From Bidens hawaiensis (taxonomy: Eukaryota > Streptophyta > Magnoliopsida > Asterales > Asteraceae): a stretch of 64,000 nucleotides of DNA. The stretch covers positions 186,001 through 250,000 of the forward strand of contig JAIQDT010001126.1 of the NCBI GenBank assembly GCA_021521415.1, in the 5' to 3' direction. The position numbers and the translations under genes are program-made. This document shows, one piece after another, positions 1 to 11,074 of the stretch (position 1 is its first letter; each line of letters opens with the position of its first letter). Below the pieces are notes generated by a model. The model was not told where the DNA came from. It worked only from the letters and a program-made list of their open reading frames with translations, and ran no database searches.

Positions 1-924
1 TACGTTTGTCGTTTAACGCCGATGGGTTGCGAAAGCGACTTGACAATGGTCGAGTAATCCGGATATATTCCATCGGCAAGGTAATACCCACGCTTGTAAA
101 GCGTCCCTCTAAGCTCAAAAGAGGAGTCCGGTCCCGTCTCGTTGATCCAATTGTCAAATACGGGAGATTGATCAAGTACATTTATGTCGTTGTTTGAGCC
201 GGCAACACCAAAAAATGCATGCCAAAACCATAAGTCTTGGGACGCCACCGCTTCTAGAATAATACTAGGATATGGATGATCACCTCGTGCAAACTGACCA
301 TGCCACGCAGTAGGACAATTTTTCCAATCCCAATGCGTGCAATCGATGCTACCAAGCATGCCGACAAAACCGTGTTTTCGGCATGCTTCGCCTGTAACTG
401 TTCAACCTCACTAGCCGTAGGCTTGCGTAAATATCTACTACGATACAACAAAACAATAGCTTTAGAGAATTTGTAGACACATGACCTGATGTGTCGACCT
501 GACATCTTCAAATATTCGTCAAACATATCACTAGCGGTTCCATACGCCATATAACGAATCGCGGCGGTACACTTTTGCAAGGTGGAGAAACCGACTCGAC
601 CTCTAGCATCAACCCGTTGGGTAAACCAAGGAACTTCTCGTTCGATGTCGTGTAGTATTCTTAAAAACAACTCACGACTCATTCGAAAACAGGTTTTAAA
701 CTCTGAGGCCGTGTAAACACACGGGGTGTTAAAATAGTCGTTTCGTAGTGCTTCGTGCGCAGCTGCTCGGTCACGGTTTAAGCGTTCACGTCGGGTTTCG
801 TGTCGTATTGACGAACCCGAGTCCGTTGTTGCCACCACTCATTACACCCCGTTGCGAAAGCACGAAACATAAAAGCGTTTTTCTCTTCGCTCGAAGACGA
901 AGAGGAATAAGATGATGATGACAT
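1..924 (-). pseudogene. HARBI1/ALP1-like Harbinger transposase, frameshifted and truncated by window
   Basis: Read from the ATG at 924-922, the protein starts with a Ser-rich stretch and then FATGCNEWWQQR, typical of plant ALP1/HARBI1-like nucleases. The frame is lost between about 838 and 790 and resumes as the 194-residue stretch beginning at 838. A second shift lies near 374-378, in a short T run. After it, the reading frame that runs to the window start contains GMLGSIDCTHWDWKNCP and VAGSNNDINVLDQSP, which carry the first two Asp of the DDE nuclease triad. The third acidic residue would lie beyond base 1. In this family the protein cuts and pastes Harbinger DNA together with a Myb-like partner. 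The two shifts make it non-functional here. A domesticated ALP1-type host gene is unlikely given the frameshifts and the TTA-flanked transposon end. Confidence 0.85.
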
Positions 925-1265
925 TTTTAAAAAAATAATAGGGAATTTTTATAGATTATAGAGAGGAAAAGAGTAGTTTTGTGTGTTGTTTCAATAAAAT
1001 GAAAAGGTATTTATAGATAAAAATCACTTGAAGTTCTTATTTTCCTAAAAAAAATAAAATAAATAAATTAATAGCCAACGGCTATTTTTTAAAAATATTA
1101 CCGTTTAAATGGGGCCCACATGCACGGTTTGTGTCTTCACCAACGTTAAAGTAGTCGCGGTGGTATGGTCGCGCCCCCTTCACGGAGGAAGGGGGTGGTG
1201 TTTCACGGTTCACGGCGCCAAAACCCCTCTCACGGTGCACCCGTGAGGGGGTATTTCCACTGCTC
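1..1265 (-). mobile_element. PIF/Harbinger DNA transposon, 5' part (cut by window edge)
   Basis: The transposase pseudogene at 1-924 lies inside this element. On the minus strand the outer end reads GAGCAGTGGAAATACCCCC (from 1265 inward), followed outward by TTA at 1266-1268. A TTA/TAA 3 bp target duplication is the hallmark of PIF/Harbinger. The 925-1265 stretch is non-coding and includes a GC-rich subterminal block (about 1150-1250) with CACGG/CCGTG repeats able to fold back. The opposite end and the second target copy are outside the window, so the termini cannot be verified as an inverted pair. Confidence 0.6.
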
Positions 1266-1462
1266 TTAGCTCGAAACCAATCTTAATTACAGCTAGATAT
1301 CCATATAAAAAGTTATTATTAAACTTCAACAAAATATATATATATATATATCTCTTCATAACATAATAATTATCCACACGATAAAAGTCACTTCACATAA
1401 CAAAATAAACCCGAAACAAAATCATATATAATTAAAAAAGCATAACGTAAGACAGCCCTGAC

Positions 1463-4400
1463 TCAACGCCCATCACCCGACCGTGGACTATCAACAAACG
1501 ACTGGTCCTGAGTCAACTCACGAGAACTCGATGAAGTAAACAGATTTGGATACGACATAAAACCATCGTCCATTGATGGAAGCCGCTGTGGCTGATGAGA
1601 AGTCGACACCTGCGCAGTACCATTATGGTCAACGTCTGACTTCTCGGACTCACCAGAAAAGGGGTTCTCAGTTGACTCGGCTGACTCGTACTCGTTCTGT
1701 TTCTTAACCAGTTCACTGATTCTCATCTGTGCAAGACTCGCAGCCGCCCGAGCTGCCGTCGCCGCCCGCTCAGCACTTTCTGCGGCCGCCTGTGCTGCCG
1801 CTAATACATCCTGCAAATCATCTTTCACCCCAGGTTTGACCCGTGAAACCGGACCACGTTCTTGAACTTCTCTGACCGTCTGGAAGTCAACCGCTTGGGG
1901 TCTGGGAGATGGAACTTTTACGGTTTCTGATGGTGGAGATATGAACGGTAAAAACTGTTTCTGTTCGGTTTCGGTTTCATTTGTGGTTGACTTTTCAATT
2001 ACGTTTTTGGGTTCTTCGTTGTTGAGGTCGGATAAGGCAGAAGGTGGGAACGGAAGCATTTCAGGTCTGGTAACAGGTACTGAAGGGCCATTTGGTTGTA
2101 TGGATGAGCTCGGAACCTCGGGAAGATCTAGAATGTCATAATCTGAGTCGGAATCTGACTTTACATTATCGCTTTGTTCAAACGTTGTTTGTACTGGTTC
2201 CTCGAGTTTTTCTTCCGGAAGAGGTAATTTTGGACTGGCAAGTTGTGACGGGCCATTCTAGAACAAAATAAAGTACCATAAGTATCACAGTTATAAATAT
2301 TATGTTCAACATAGGATGTAGATTTGAAGTTTGAAAAAAGAAACATTTAGTTATGGAAGAATTTAATATATACCCTTATAAACTTGTAGAACATTATATA
2401 GAAAAAATACTAGGAAGATAAAAAGTGAATAAGATGGGTAAATATGAAATTTTAAAAGGTTTTAGAAAAATAAGGGTAAAATAGTCATTTCTTGAAAAGT
2501 TTTAACAAACCGAGTAAACTTGATACTTAATTTTAAGTCCATATATTACACTTCGAGTTCGGGTTGGGTATATATGATATTTTTGAATATTTGTAGGAGC
2601 ATATATATGAGATTATCCCTTTAATTATTGTATTTAAAAGGAAAGATAGAAAACTGAATGATTAATTGATTATTAAACAAAACAGATAAAGGGAAAATTG
2701 CTAACCAGCAAATCTTCATGTGGTTTAAGCAATTCGGTTTCAGATGCGATTGGATCCCAATCGACCTCATATTCCTCTGCTATTTCCATTAACAGATTAA
2801 GCTTTACATCAGGAGCTGGAGCACGAACAGATAGATGCTCGATCAACTGTAATATACAGAAAAGCATACAACAGCAATTAACCACCGTGATCACGCATAT
2901 AATAGCTAGCACTTTAGCATAAGTTACCATACTAAATTTCTAATATAAAGAAGAACTGTTTCAAACTTAAAAGGTATGTTTTGTTCATTTAGTTAAACAA
3001 GCAAACATGAACACATGTCTTGTTCATTATTTTATGTTCATCGTTTTCGTTTGTTTTTTACATTCATTAGTTTATGTTTGTTAAGTCTGTTCGTTTACGT
3101 TGGTTTATATTTTCATTCAAAATATTTAGGCCCATTACCCCTAACCATTTAGTCTAGTTTTATTAAATTTTTAGGCCCAGCATATTGACGTGCACATTTA
3201 CTTCAAATTCATGTTCACTCAGTTATGCTTGTTAATCTATGTTCGATCATGTTTATTCGTTTACATTGGTTTATATGTTCACTGAACACATTTAGGCCCG
3301 TTATATGTTACTTTAGTTTTATGAAATTAAAACATCTCTTACCATTAAGTCTAGTGTTATCAGAATTTTTAGGCCCACCATATTGCCGTTAACATTTACT
3401 TTTAAGACAAGGTTGCAAAAGTCGCTAGGCGGCCGACTGGGGAGTTGGGTGTACTCGGAGTACTCGGACATGGTAAATCTAAAGAAAATTAATTTTTGGA
3501 TATTATATATATGTCAAATATAATAAATTTACTAATATTTATAACAAAATAGGTAAAGATCAATATAAATAAGAGATATACATTTTTAAATAATAAATTA
3601 TTCTAAAAATTGTTATTGTAAGTAAAAAAATAATATTCATTCTTTAATATTAAGGAAATACGAGTTGTGTTTTATTTTTTTAAGCCAAAATCGGCCCAAG
3701 TTCACCGACTAGATACGATTTCGACTGAGGTTGACCACCTTTAATCAATTCTTAGTAAATAGGCGGAATTAAAGAAACTCGCCTCGGCGACATACCTTGT
3801 AGCGAGTACTCGGGGAGTACTCGGCCTTGGAAACCTACTTTTACAAAATTAGTTTTAACTGATGTTCACTCAGTTATGGTCATTCATCTACGTTCGTTAT
3901 GCCGTTTTGTTTGTTTATACTATTAATAAACGAACACAAACACACACACATTTTCTTATTGAACTAACACGAATAACACAACCTTGTTTTTTGAGTTGTT
4001 CATATCTGATCCTTTATTCGGTTAAAGCTAAAAAATAGCCTAATAAAAAATTGAAATAAGTGACATTTAATTACCTGGCGATTAACACCACATTCTGGCA
4101 TGAGTTCAGTAGCAGCAGCAACAAATTCTTTGCCATATTTAGACGCAAACGCCATCTGAACCTGAATCAGCTCTGGAAGATCCGCACATCTCGGAGCAGC
4201 AAAACACAAACTTGAAATCGCCTCTTTTAAATCAAGAGGACATTCCCTATGTGTACAAAATTCCAAATAAAGTTAGTAAATTTCATATAGAAATTCATCA
4301 ACAAAACAGTAACAGCAGAACGGGTATGACTCTTGTTTTGTAATAAAGCGATCATTTAATCCTGTAAACTTTTAAATTCTGTAAGATATTTAGATCTTTG

Positions 4401-5022
4401 TTAACAATTTTCACTTGTATTTACCTTAATAGAATATCAAACTAAAGTAAACAAAAAAACATCAAAAACCGCAATCAAACAATGAAGCGTGAACGAACCG
4501 AACCTTTGAGCTTCAATAATCGGTAAACGAACAACCACAAGCTCACAAAACAGCTCAATAATTTCTTGAGCTGCCATCATTTTCTCTTCCCTTATTATAT
4601 GCTCCACCTATATCAGATAAATTATCCTAAGATCAATTGAGTCTCATATAACGGACAATCGAATCAATACAAAGAGATTATGCACGAAATTATACCCGAA
4701 TCCGAGCTGTGGCTTCTTGACCAGTCTCCAATAGTTTCGCAATGTCACGACGCATCTGCTTGATATGAATCTCTCTACGGTTTCTCAACAACTTTATGCG
4801 CGGAATCGTCAATTTGAGAAGCGTCTTACTGTTATCAACAAAACAGATATAATTGAGGTTCTAGGTCACGTTAAACTAGAGAATGCTTATAATTAACAGT
4901 AATAATAAACATCTCAGTAGCAATCAACAAATTACAACAAAAAAAAACAGCAAATAAATTAAATTAAATTAGGTATACCATTTGGAAGCCTTGAACGCGC
5001 CCTTGGCGAAGAAGGAATCCAT
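1463..5022 (-). CDS. IST1-like protein (ESCRT-III associated regulator of VPS4)
   Basis: Six coding exons can be joined with GT/AG borders and no internal stop: 5022-4979, 4828-4696, 4607-4504, 4246-4075, 2846-2706 and 2257-1463, giving 462 residues. The N-terminus MDSFFAKGAFKASKCKTLLK and the blocks IPRIKLLRNRREIHIKQMRR, ECPLDLKEAISSLCFAAPRC and ECGVNRQLIEHLSVRAPAPD define the Ist1 domain (about residues 10-175). The C-terminal 264 residues, one exon, are low-complexity, acidic/Ser/Pro-rich with an Ala-rich putative coiled coil (ESAERAATAARAAASLAQMR), as in plant IST1-like (ISTL) proteins. In this family the protein binds VPS4/LIP5 and ESCRT-III at multivesicular bodies and modulates sorting of ubiquitinated cargo. 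Which ISTL paralogue this is cannot be told. Intron 4 is unusually long (about 1.2 kb) and holds repeats and a MITE. The ATG at 5022 is preferred because the domain begins immediately after it. Confidence 0.9.
3409..3836. mobile_element. Putative MITE in intron 4 of the IST1-like gene
   Basis: The ends are imperfect inverted repeats (AAGGTTGCAAAAGTCG at left; AGGTTTCCAAGGCCG when the right end is read on the other strand). Paired GAGTACTCGG motifs sit just inside each end, and the flanks share an ACTTTTA heptamer. The flanking intron (about 3000-3408 and 3837-3975) contains degenerate direct repeats of TTAGGCCC and GTTCACTCAGTTATG phrases that appear to be interrupted by this insertion. It has no coding capacity. 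The superfamily is uncertain (hAT- or Mutator-like). Confidence 0.4.
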
Positions 5023-6755
5023 CAACGGAATCTGTAATTGCAGTGGATCAAAAATATAACGTATAATAGATTATTAGGTATATGATGAAAGAAAGATATA
5101 TGAATTATTACAACAACTGCTCCACTAGGAAGAAATTGAAATTATTACATATAAATATATAATATTGATCGTACTATTTGGATGGATATTTGATTTGCGA
5201 GAAGGAATAGGAATGTTTACTTGTTTCTTGGTAGATTCCAGTCGTAAGCTTTGATGATTGATTGAATTTTGGGGATTATTAATTGGGACTATGATGTTTT
5301 TCACCGTAGTCGGCAGCATGATTAAGTTTTGGGGAATTATATTTATACCCCCTGTTGTTTTTAGTGTAACATACAATTCTAACAACAACAGAATTATAAA
5401 ACTAATATTTTTCTAACTCACAATACTTTTCTAGTTTTATAATAGATAGAGATTAGTTAAGGATGAGTTACATGACATCGTAATCATAATTGTATCTTAC
5501 AATTCAAGTTAGAGTTGGATAAACCAGGTATTTTCAGGATCCGGAACCGACTTCAAGTATAGTCAACAAAAGTTAAAACCAGTTCGGGTAGGAATCGGTT
5601 TCGGGTATAGACATGTATTTGACCGGGTCTTTTCGGGTTTTGGTTAAGGTTGGGTCGGGGTTTGACCGGATATTGGTGGAACTGGTTCTAGCGGGTCCTG
5701 GCCTGTTCCGGTTGCGGTTTCGGGTACAGTTCCAAGGATAAACCCAAAGCCCGGTCTGTACCTGCGGGCAAGATAGGGTCGGACCCGGTTCCTGATAGAA
5801 ACCGTTAAGGGTCCGAAACCGGTTTTTTTTTCACCTCTAACTCAAATCATTTTATTTCATAAAACGACTAAAATCCACATCATGCGTGAGTCAACATTTG
5901 TGTATCATTTTTTCCTTTGGGTATCATCAACAAGATGTTTCTTATGCTAAAAAAATTCAATGCATACCTGGATTGGATTTGTGTAATGACTGTTTTATTT
6001 GTATAATTGGCTATTAGAATTTCTATTTGACGCGTGAAGTTTAGACACACAAACGTTGAGAAATATAAAGTGGTGGTATTTTATCAATAAATGTTCAAGC
6101 ACATTGACGGTTTTAAAATCATAAGATCAATCATTGTTATTGATTGGTTCGTAAGATTAGTCATATGAGTGGTGTTGTGTAACGCTATCAGTTTATCTAA
6201 AAGTCAAATTACAACTATTGTCACTTCATAGCCATAGGTTTTGATTATACATGACGAAAAATGGTGGACATATGTCAAGTTTGTTGTTACTTTAAAAGTA
6301 ATTGACTCTTCTGATCATTTTTAAACGAATTTAAAATTGTATCTAGGAAACTAACATATCTCTTAATTCCTTTAGCACTATGTTTTATGAAGATAACAAT
6401 GAAGCTTGGGAATTTTGGTCAATTGTTGGCTTAATTAGCCTAACAACTCTTTCCAACAACATTCACTACGGTTTTACATTTCTTAGTTGCATCAACAAAT
6501 CATCATGAGTTAACATCACTGTAAGTTGCAACTAGGGTTGTTCACAAGTTAAACAAAGTCGAGCTACACTCAAGCTTGAAGGCAGGTTGTTTACAAACCA
6601 TGCCAAGCACCCTTGTTTACAACCAAGTGGATTTCATGCGAGCTATTTCCAAACCTTTTTTAGCTAGTTTCAAACAATTCGAACATACCTAATTCGACAT
6701 GAACATTACTTCCCGTCTTGGTTCCCCACAATTGATTATTTGTGAAAATACATAT
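5023..6755. other. Intergenic region upstream of the IST1-like gene
   Basis: AT-rich sequence holding the promoter side of the IST1-like gene (5023 to about 5400) and a hAT-type MITE (5510-5839). From 5840 to 6755 no gene, RNA or repeat is recognised. The short open frames here lack family resemblance. Confidence 0.5.
5510..5839. mobile_element. Degenerate hAT-type MITE, GGGTTCGG-rich
   Basis: The left end reads TAGAGTTGG; the right end read on the other strand is TAGAGGTGAAAA. Both match the T/CAGNG start of hAT termini. The flanking octamers ATTCAAGT (5502-5509) and ACTCAAAT (5840-5847) agree at 6 of 8 positions, as expected for an aged 8 bp target duplication. The interior is a low-complexity mosaic of CGGGTT, GGTTCCGG and similar phrases. 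Confidence 0.5.
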
Positions 6756-7160
6756 TGTCGAAGCACGAAATGAATCTTACCTGATCCATGACGATGTTTC
6801 CACGGATTTTCGAGATGAACGAACCACGTCTTGATCTTCTTCTTCAGCTGCTGCGCCGGTGACCTGCAATTGTTTCGGGGGTGTGGAGGCGACTGCTAAG
6901 ATATCCTGAGGATTTCTTGTTCACAGACACAAAAAGTGGTGGTGGCTCTTATTGAGCATGACCCATGATAAGGAGGTGGAGACCTCCTTATATAGAGTCT
7001 CATGGCCACCATCATGGTACCCTAATGGGCCTAGCCCAGTTAGGGTTACCTCCACAAAACCCCCTCGGCCCAATAACATTGTATTAGTCCATGCGATAAA
7101 ATAGGCCAAACATAATAGATTTAGGGTCGTAGAACCGGGTTTTAGTACCATACCCCTACA
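6756..7160 (-). repeat. LTR (3' LTR in element orientation) of the non-autonomous element
   Basis: 405 bp, TG...CA bounded. On the minus strand it holds a TATA-like CTATATAAGGAGG. By eye it differs from its partner at 10365-10769 at only two sites, both G here and A in the partner. Confidence 0.93.
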
Positions 7161-7321
7161 AGCCCCCCCCCCAAGTCCAGTGTTGCTCCTGGGCGCGCAA
7201 GCGTCTAGGTGGAGCGCTGGACTTTATAAGGTGTGAGGCGGTTTTTTCCCCTTTTCTTTGGCCTTGTCTTTATTGTCTGAGTTTTGAGAGGCTTTCTTCA
7301 TGATGGTGACATGTTGTAATA

Positions 7322-9150
7322 AAAGCCTGCGCGAGGCGACTTACGAGCTATAATAATAATGAAGCTCGCGCGTGAGGCGACTTACGAGCTATAATAATAA
7401 TGAAGCTGGCGCGAGAAGCGACTTACGAGTTATAATAATAATGAAGCTGGCGCGAGAAGCGACTTACGAGCTAAAATAATAATAATGCCTGCGCGCGAGA
7501 GGCGTCTTACGAGCTGTAGCATAATAAAGCCTGCGCGTGAGGCGTCTTACGAGCTAAGAATAATAAAAGCCTGCGCGCGAGAGGCGTCTTATGAGCTTTG
7601 AGAATAATAATTGAGCTGGCGCGTGAGGCGACTTACGAGCTGTGAAAGTAATAAAGCTTGCGCGCGAGAGGCGTCTTGTGAGCTTTGAAAATAATAATTG
7701 AGCTGGCGCGTGAGGCGACTTACGAGCTGTGAAAGTAATAAAGCTTGCGCGCGAGAGGCGTCTTATGAGCTATAAGAATAATAATTGAGCTGGCGCGTGA
7801 GGCGACTTACGAGCTGTGAAAGTAATAAAACTGGCGCGTGCGGCGACCTACGAGCCTGTAGAATAATGAGAGCCTGCGCGCATGGCGACTTACGAGCTGT
7901 AATAATAAAGAAGCTGGCGCGCGAGGCGACTTACGAGCTGTAATAATAAAAAAGCTGGCGCGCGAGGCGACTTACGAACTTGTAGAATAATGAAGCTGGC
8001 GCGTGAGGCGGCTTACAAGCTGTAAAATAATAAAGAAGCTGGCGCGCGAGGCGACTTACGAGCCTGTAGAATATTGAAGCTGGCGCGTGAGGCGACTTAC
8101 GAGCTTGTAGAATAATGAAGCTGGCGCGCAAGGCGGCTTACAAGCTGTAAAATAATAAAGAAGCTGGCGCGCGAGGCGACTTACGAGCCTGTAGAATAAT
8201 GAAGCTGGCGCGCAAGGCGACTCACGAGCCTGTAGAATAATGAAGCTGGCGCGTGAGGCGGCTTACGAGCGTGTAGAATAATGAAGCTGGCGCGCCAGGC
8301 GACTTACGAGCCTGTAGAATAATGAAGCTGGCGCGTGAGGCGGCTTACGAGCTTGTAGAATAATGAAGCTGGCGCGCAAGGCGACTTACGAGCCTGTAGA
8401 ATAATGAAGCTGGCGCGCAAGGCGACTTACGAGCCTGTAGAATAATGAAGCTGGCGCGCAAGGCGACTTACGAGCCTGTAGAATAATGAAGCTGGCGCAT
8501 GAGGCGGCTTACGAGCTTGTAGAATAATGAAGCTGGCGCGTGAGGCGGCTTACGAGCTTGTAGAATAATGAAGCTGGCGCGCAAGGCGGCTTACAAGCTG
8601 TAAAATAATAAAGAAGCTGGCGCGCGAGGCGACTTACGAGCTTGTAGAATAATGAAGCTGGCGCGCAAGGCGGCTTACAAGCTGTAAAATAATAAAGAAG
8701 CTGGCGCGCGAGGCGACTTACGAGCCTGTAGAATAATGAAGCTGGCGCGCGAGGCGACTTACGAGCCTGTAGAATAATGAAGCTGGCGCGTGAGGCGGCT
8801 TACGAGCTTGTAGAATAATGAAGCTGGCGCGCAAGGCGGCTTACAAGCTGTAAAATAATAAAGAAGCTGGCGCGCGAGGCGACTTACGAGCATGTAGAAT
8901 AATGAAGCTGGCGCGCAAGGCGACTTACGAGCCTGTAGAATAATGAAGCTGGCGCGCAAGGCGACTTACGAGCCTGTAGAATAATGAAGCTGGCGCGTGA
9001 GGCGACTTACGAGCCTGTAGAATAATGAAGCTGGCGCGCTAGGCGGCTTCCAAGCTGTAAAATAATAAAGAAGCTGGCGCGCGAGGCGACTTACGAGCTT
9101 GTAGAATAATGAGAGCCTGCGCGTATGGCGACTTACGAGCTACTTTATGT
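7322..9150. repeat. 41 bp minisatellite array, about 44 units
   Basis: Units follow the pattern AAGCTGGCGCGCRAGGCGRC then TTACGAGCCTGTAGAATAAT, 41 bp, with 38-45 bp variants toward the left edge. Variation is mostly C/T and A/G at CG sites and in the GCTGTAAAATAATAAAG versus GCCTGTAGAATAATG tail. Some variants recur in the same order (for example around 8560-8700 and 8780-8900), suggesting higher-order duplication. The period is not a multiple of three, so the open frames across it are by-products. Each unit carries a GGCGCG core. Confidence 0.95.
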
Positions 9151-9299
9151 CACGCGTCACGTGCAGATGTTGCATGCGCGTGCGCGTAGACTTTGGTTTT
9201 GTGTTATGCGCCACGCGCAGATGTTGCGTGCGCGTGCGTGTAGACTGTGACATGTGCGAGCATGTGATGCGTAAGCATGTGATGCGTGAACATATGGTA

Positions 9300-9860
9300 T
9301 GAGGATTCCCAACCCCTAAGTTTGGCGCGTAGCCATATGGGATATTATGGGGATTCCCAACCTTGAAGTTCGGCGCGTAGCCATATGGGATATTAGGAGG
9401 ATTCCCAACCTTGGCGCGTAGCCATATGGGATATTATGAGGATTCCCAACCTTGGCGCGTAGCCATATGGGATATTAGGATTCCCAACCTTGGCGCGTAG
9501 CCATATGGGATATTAGGATTCCCAACCTTGGCGCGTAGCCATATGGGATATTAGGAGGATTCCCAACCTTGCAGTTTGGCGCGTAGCCATATGGGATATT
9601 AGGAGGATTCCCAACCTTGAAGTTTGGCGCGTAGCCATATGGGATATTAGGAGGATTCCCAACCTTGCAGTTTGGCGCGTAGCCATATGGGATATTAAGA
9701 GGATTCCCAACCTTGAAGTTTGGCGCGTAGCCATATGGGATATTATGAGGATTCCCATCCTTGGCGCGTAGCCATATGGGATATTATGAGGATTACCAAC
9801 CTTGGCGCGTAGCCATATGGGATATTAGGATTCCCAACCTTGCAGTTTGGCGCGTAGCCT
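9300..9860. repeat. 34-48 bp minisatellite, 12 full units
   Basis: A second, sequence-unrelated array with unit GGCGCGTAGCCATATGGGAT plus ATTAGGAGGATTCCCAACCT and an optional TGAAGTT or TGCAGTT extension. Twelve full units and a terminal partial unit can be counted, in length classes of about 38, 40 and 48 bp. It shares only the GGCGCG core with the array to its left. Between the arrays (9150-9300) are shorter echoes: TGCGCGTGCGTGTAGACT and GCATGTGATGCGTRA repeats. Confidence 0.93.
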
Positions 9861-10019
9861 GATGCGCGCATGCACGGCGATAGAGTGGTGACTCGCGAGT
9901 GCGCGTGCATGGCGGAGGTCTCTTGCGCAAAAACCCAGATGGTGGTTTCCGCGGCGGCACATGCACGGCTGCGGAGTGAGAACCCACGGGTGTGCGTACA
10001 TGGCGGCGGAAGTCTGGTG

Positions 10020-10364
10020 ATTTCCGGATCTACAATTTAAGAGTCAGATCTGCAACTTTAGACCTAAAATTCAGGTCTGTAATCTAGACCTAGATCTGTA
10101 AATCAGATCTAGACAGATCTGAAGCCCGGAGCAGATTTAAAACCATCACAGATTCGGAGATCTAATCATTCCAATCACGGATTTTCCTTCTTGCCCAGAT
10201 CTGGAAGCCTCTTTTTAGATCTATGGATCTTTTTGAGCTTTAAATAGAACAAGCTTTGAAGCCTTTTTCTGTAAACTTCCAGATCTGCGTTTTTCTTGGG
10301 AGAGATCTGACAGCCGAGATGAAGATCGAAGGGCAGTTCGTTGCCGTCCCACGGATGGCGCCAA
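10020..10364 (-). other. Primer-binding site and AGATCT-rich leader of the non-autonomous element
   Basis: Non-coding stretch between the minisatellite and the right LTR. It contains about nine AGATCT palindromes in some 310 bp, with related GGATCT and AGACCT phrases. The primer-binding site abuts the LTR at about 10345-10364 (minus strand). Confidence 0.6.
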
Positions 10365-10769
10365 TGTCGAAGCACGAAATGAATCTTACCTGATCCATGA
10401 CGATGTTTCCACGGATTTTCGAGATGAACGAACCACGTCTTGATCTTCTTCTTCAGCTGCTGCGCCGGTGACCTGCAATTGTTTCGGGGGTGTGGAGGCG
10501 ACTGCTAAGATATCCTGAGGATTTCTTGTTCACAGACACAAAAAGTGGTGGTGGCTCTTATTGAGCATGACCCATGATAAGGAGGTGAAGACCTCCTTAT
10601 ATAGAGTCTCATGGCCACCATCATGGTACCCTAATGGGCCTAACCCAGTTAGGGTTACCTCCACAAAACCCCCTCGGCCCAATAACATTGTATTAGTCCA
10701 TGCGATAAAATAGGCCAAACATAATAGATTTAGGGTCGTAGAACCGGGTTTTAGTACCATACCCCTACA
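10365..10769 (-). repeat. LTR (5' LTR in element orientation) of the non-autonomous element
   Basis: Partner of the 6756-7160 repeat, same length and termini. The minus-strand TATA-like box lies near 10600, so transcription would run leftward through the primer-binding site at about 10345-10363. Confidence 0.93.
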
Positions 10770-11074
10770 CATATCACAACATCATAAAAGAGCTTCAACC
10801 TCTAATAACACTTAATTCTCAACAACAAAAAATGTGCGATAATACTAAATAAACAGTATAACAACAAAAAACTTAAAGTATGTTAACCATCACCAAATCC
10901 GTTATCATCACTTAACGAATAACTCCGATTTAAAACGAGACCAAAAAACCGAAACAAGCCAAGCCAGGTCAAGCTCAAACTCATAAACCAAACCGAACCG
11001 AACTAAACAGACACGTTTATAATACTTTCAACCTCTGGTGAGAAGAGGCGTCAGTTTCTCCCAATCGCCGCCCA

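Larger units (their letters stand above)
6756..10769 (-). mobile_element. Non-autonomous LTR retrotransposon with internal minisatellites, intact termini
   Basis: Two 405 bp direct repeats (6756-7160 and 10365-10769) begin TGTCGAAG and end CCCCTACA, and are flanked by a perfect 5 bp target duplication CATAT (6751-6755, 10770-10774). Orientation is minus. Next to the right LTR, the minus strand reads TTGGCGCCATCCGTGGGACG, a Gypsy-like primer-binding site. Next to the left LTR, the minus strand is a G-rich polypurine tract with ten consecutive G (7163-7172). Between them there is no gag or pol, only a 5' leader, two tandem arrays and spacer. This is the architecture of a large non-autonomous (LARD-type) derivative that must borrow proteins in trans. 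Its primer site resembles that of the Tat element at 42814, but the family link is inference. Confidence 0.93.

Noticed and set aside
7931..8959. Open frames within the 41 bp array (repeated RLARQLLYYFTA-like peptides)
   Set aside because: They are by-products of the satellite; the period is not a multiple of three and there is no start context or family resemblance.
9513..9758. 81-codon minus-strand frame of GILLISHMATRQT repeats
   Set aside because: Explained by the 48 bp minisatellite, whose period is divisible by three. It is broken as soon as 38-40 bp units occur.
7322..9860. CRISPR-like array
   Set aside because: Plant nuclear context, no unique spacers, no cas genes; units are contiguous minisatellites within an LTR element.
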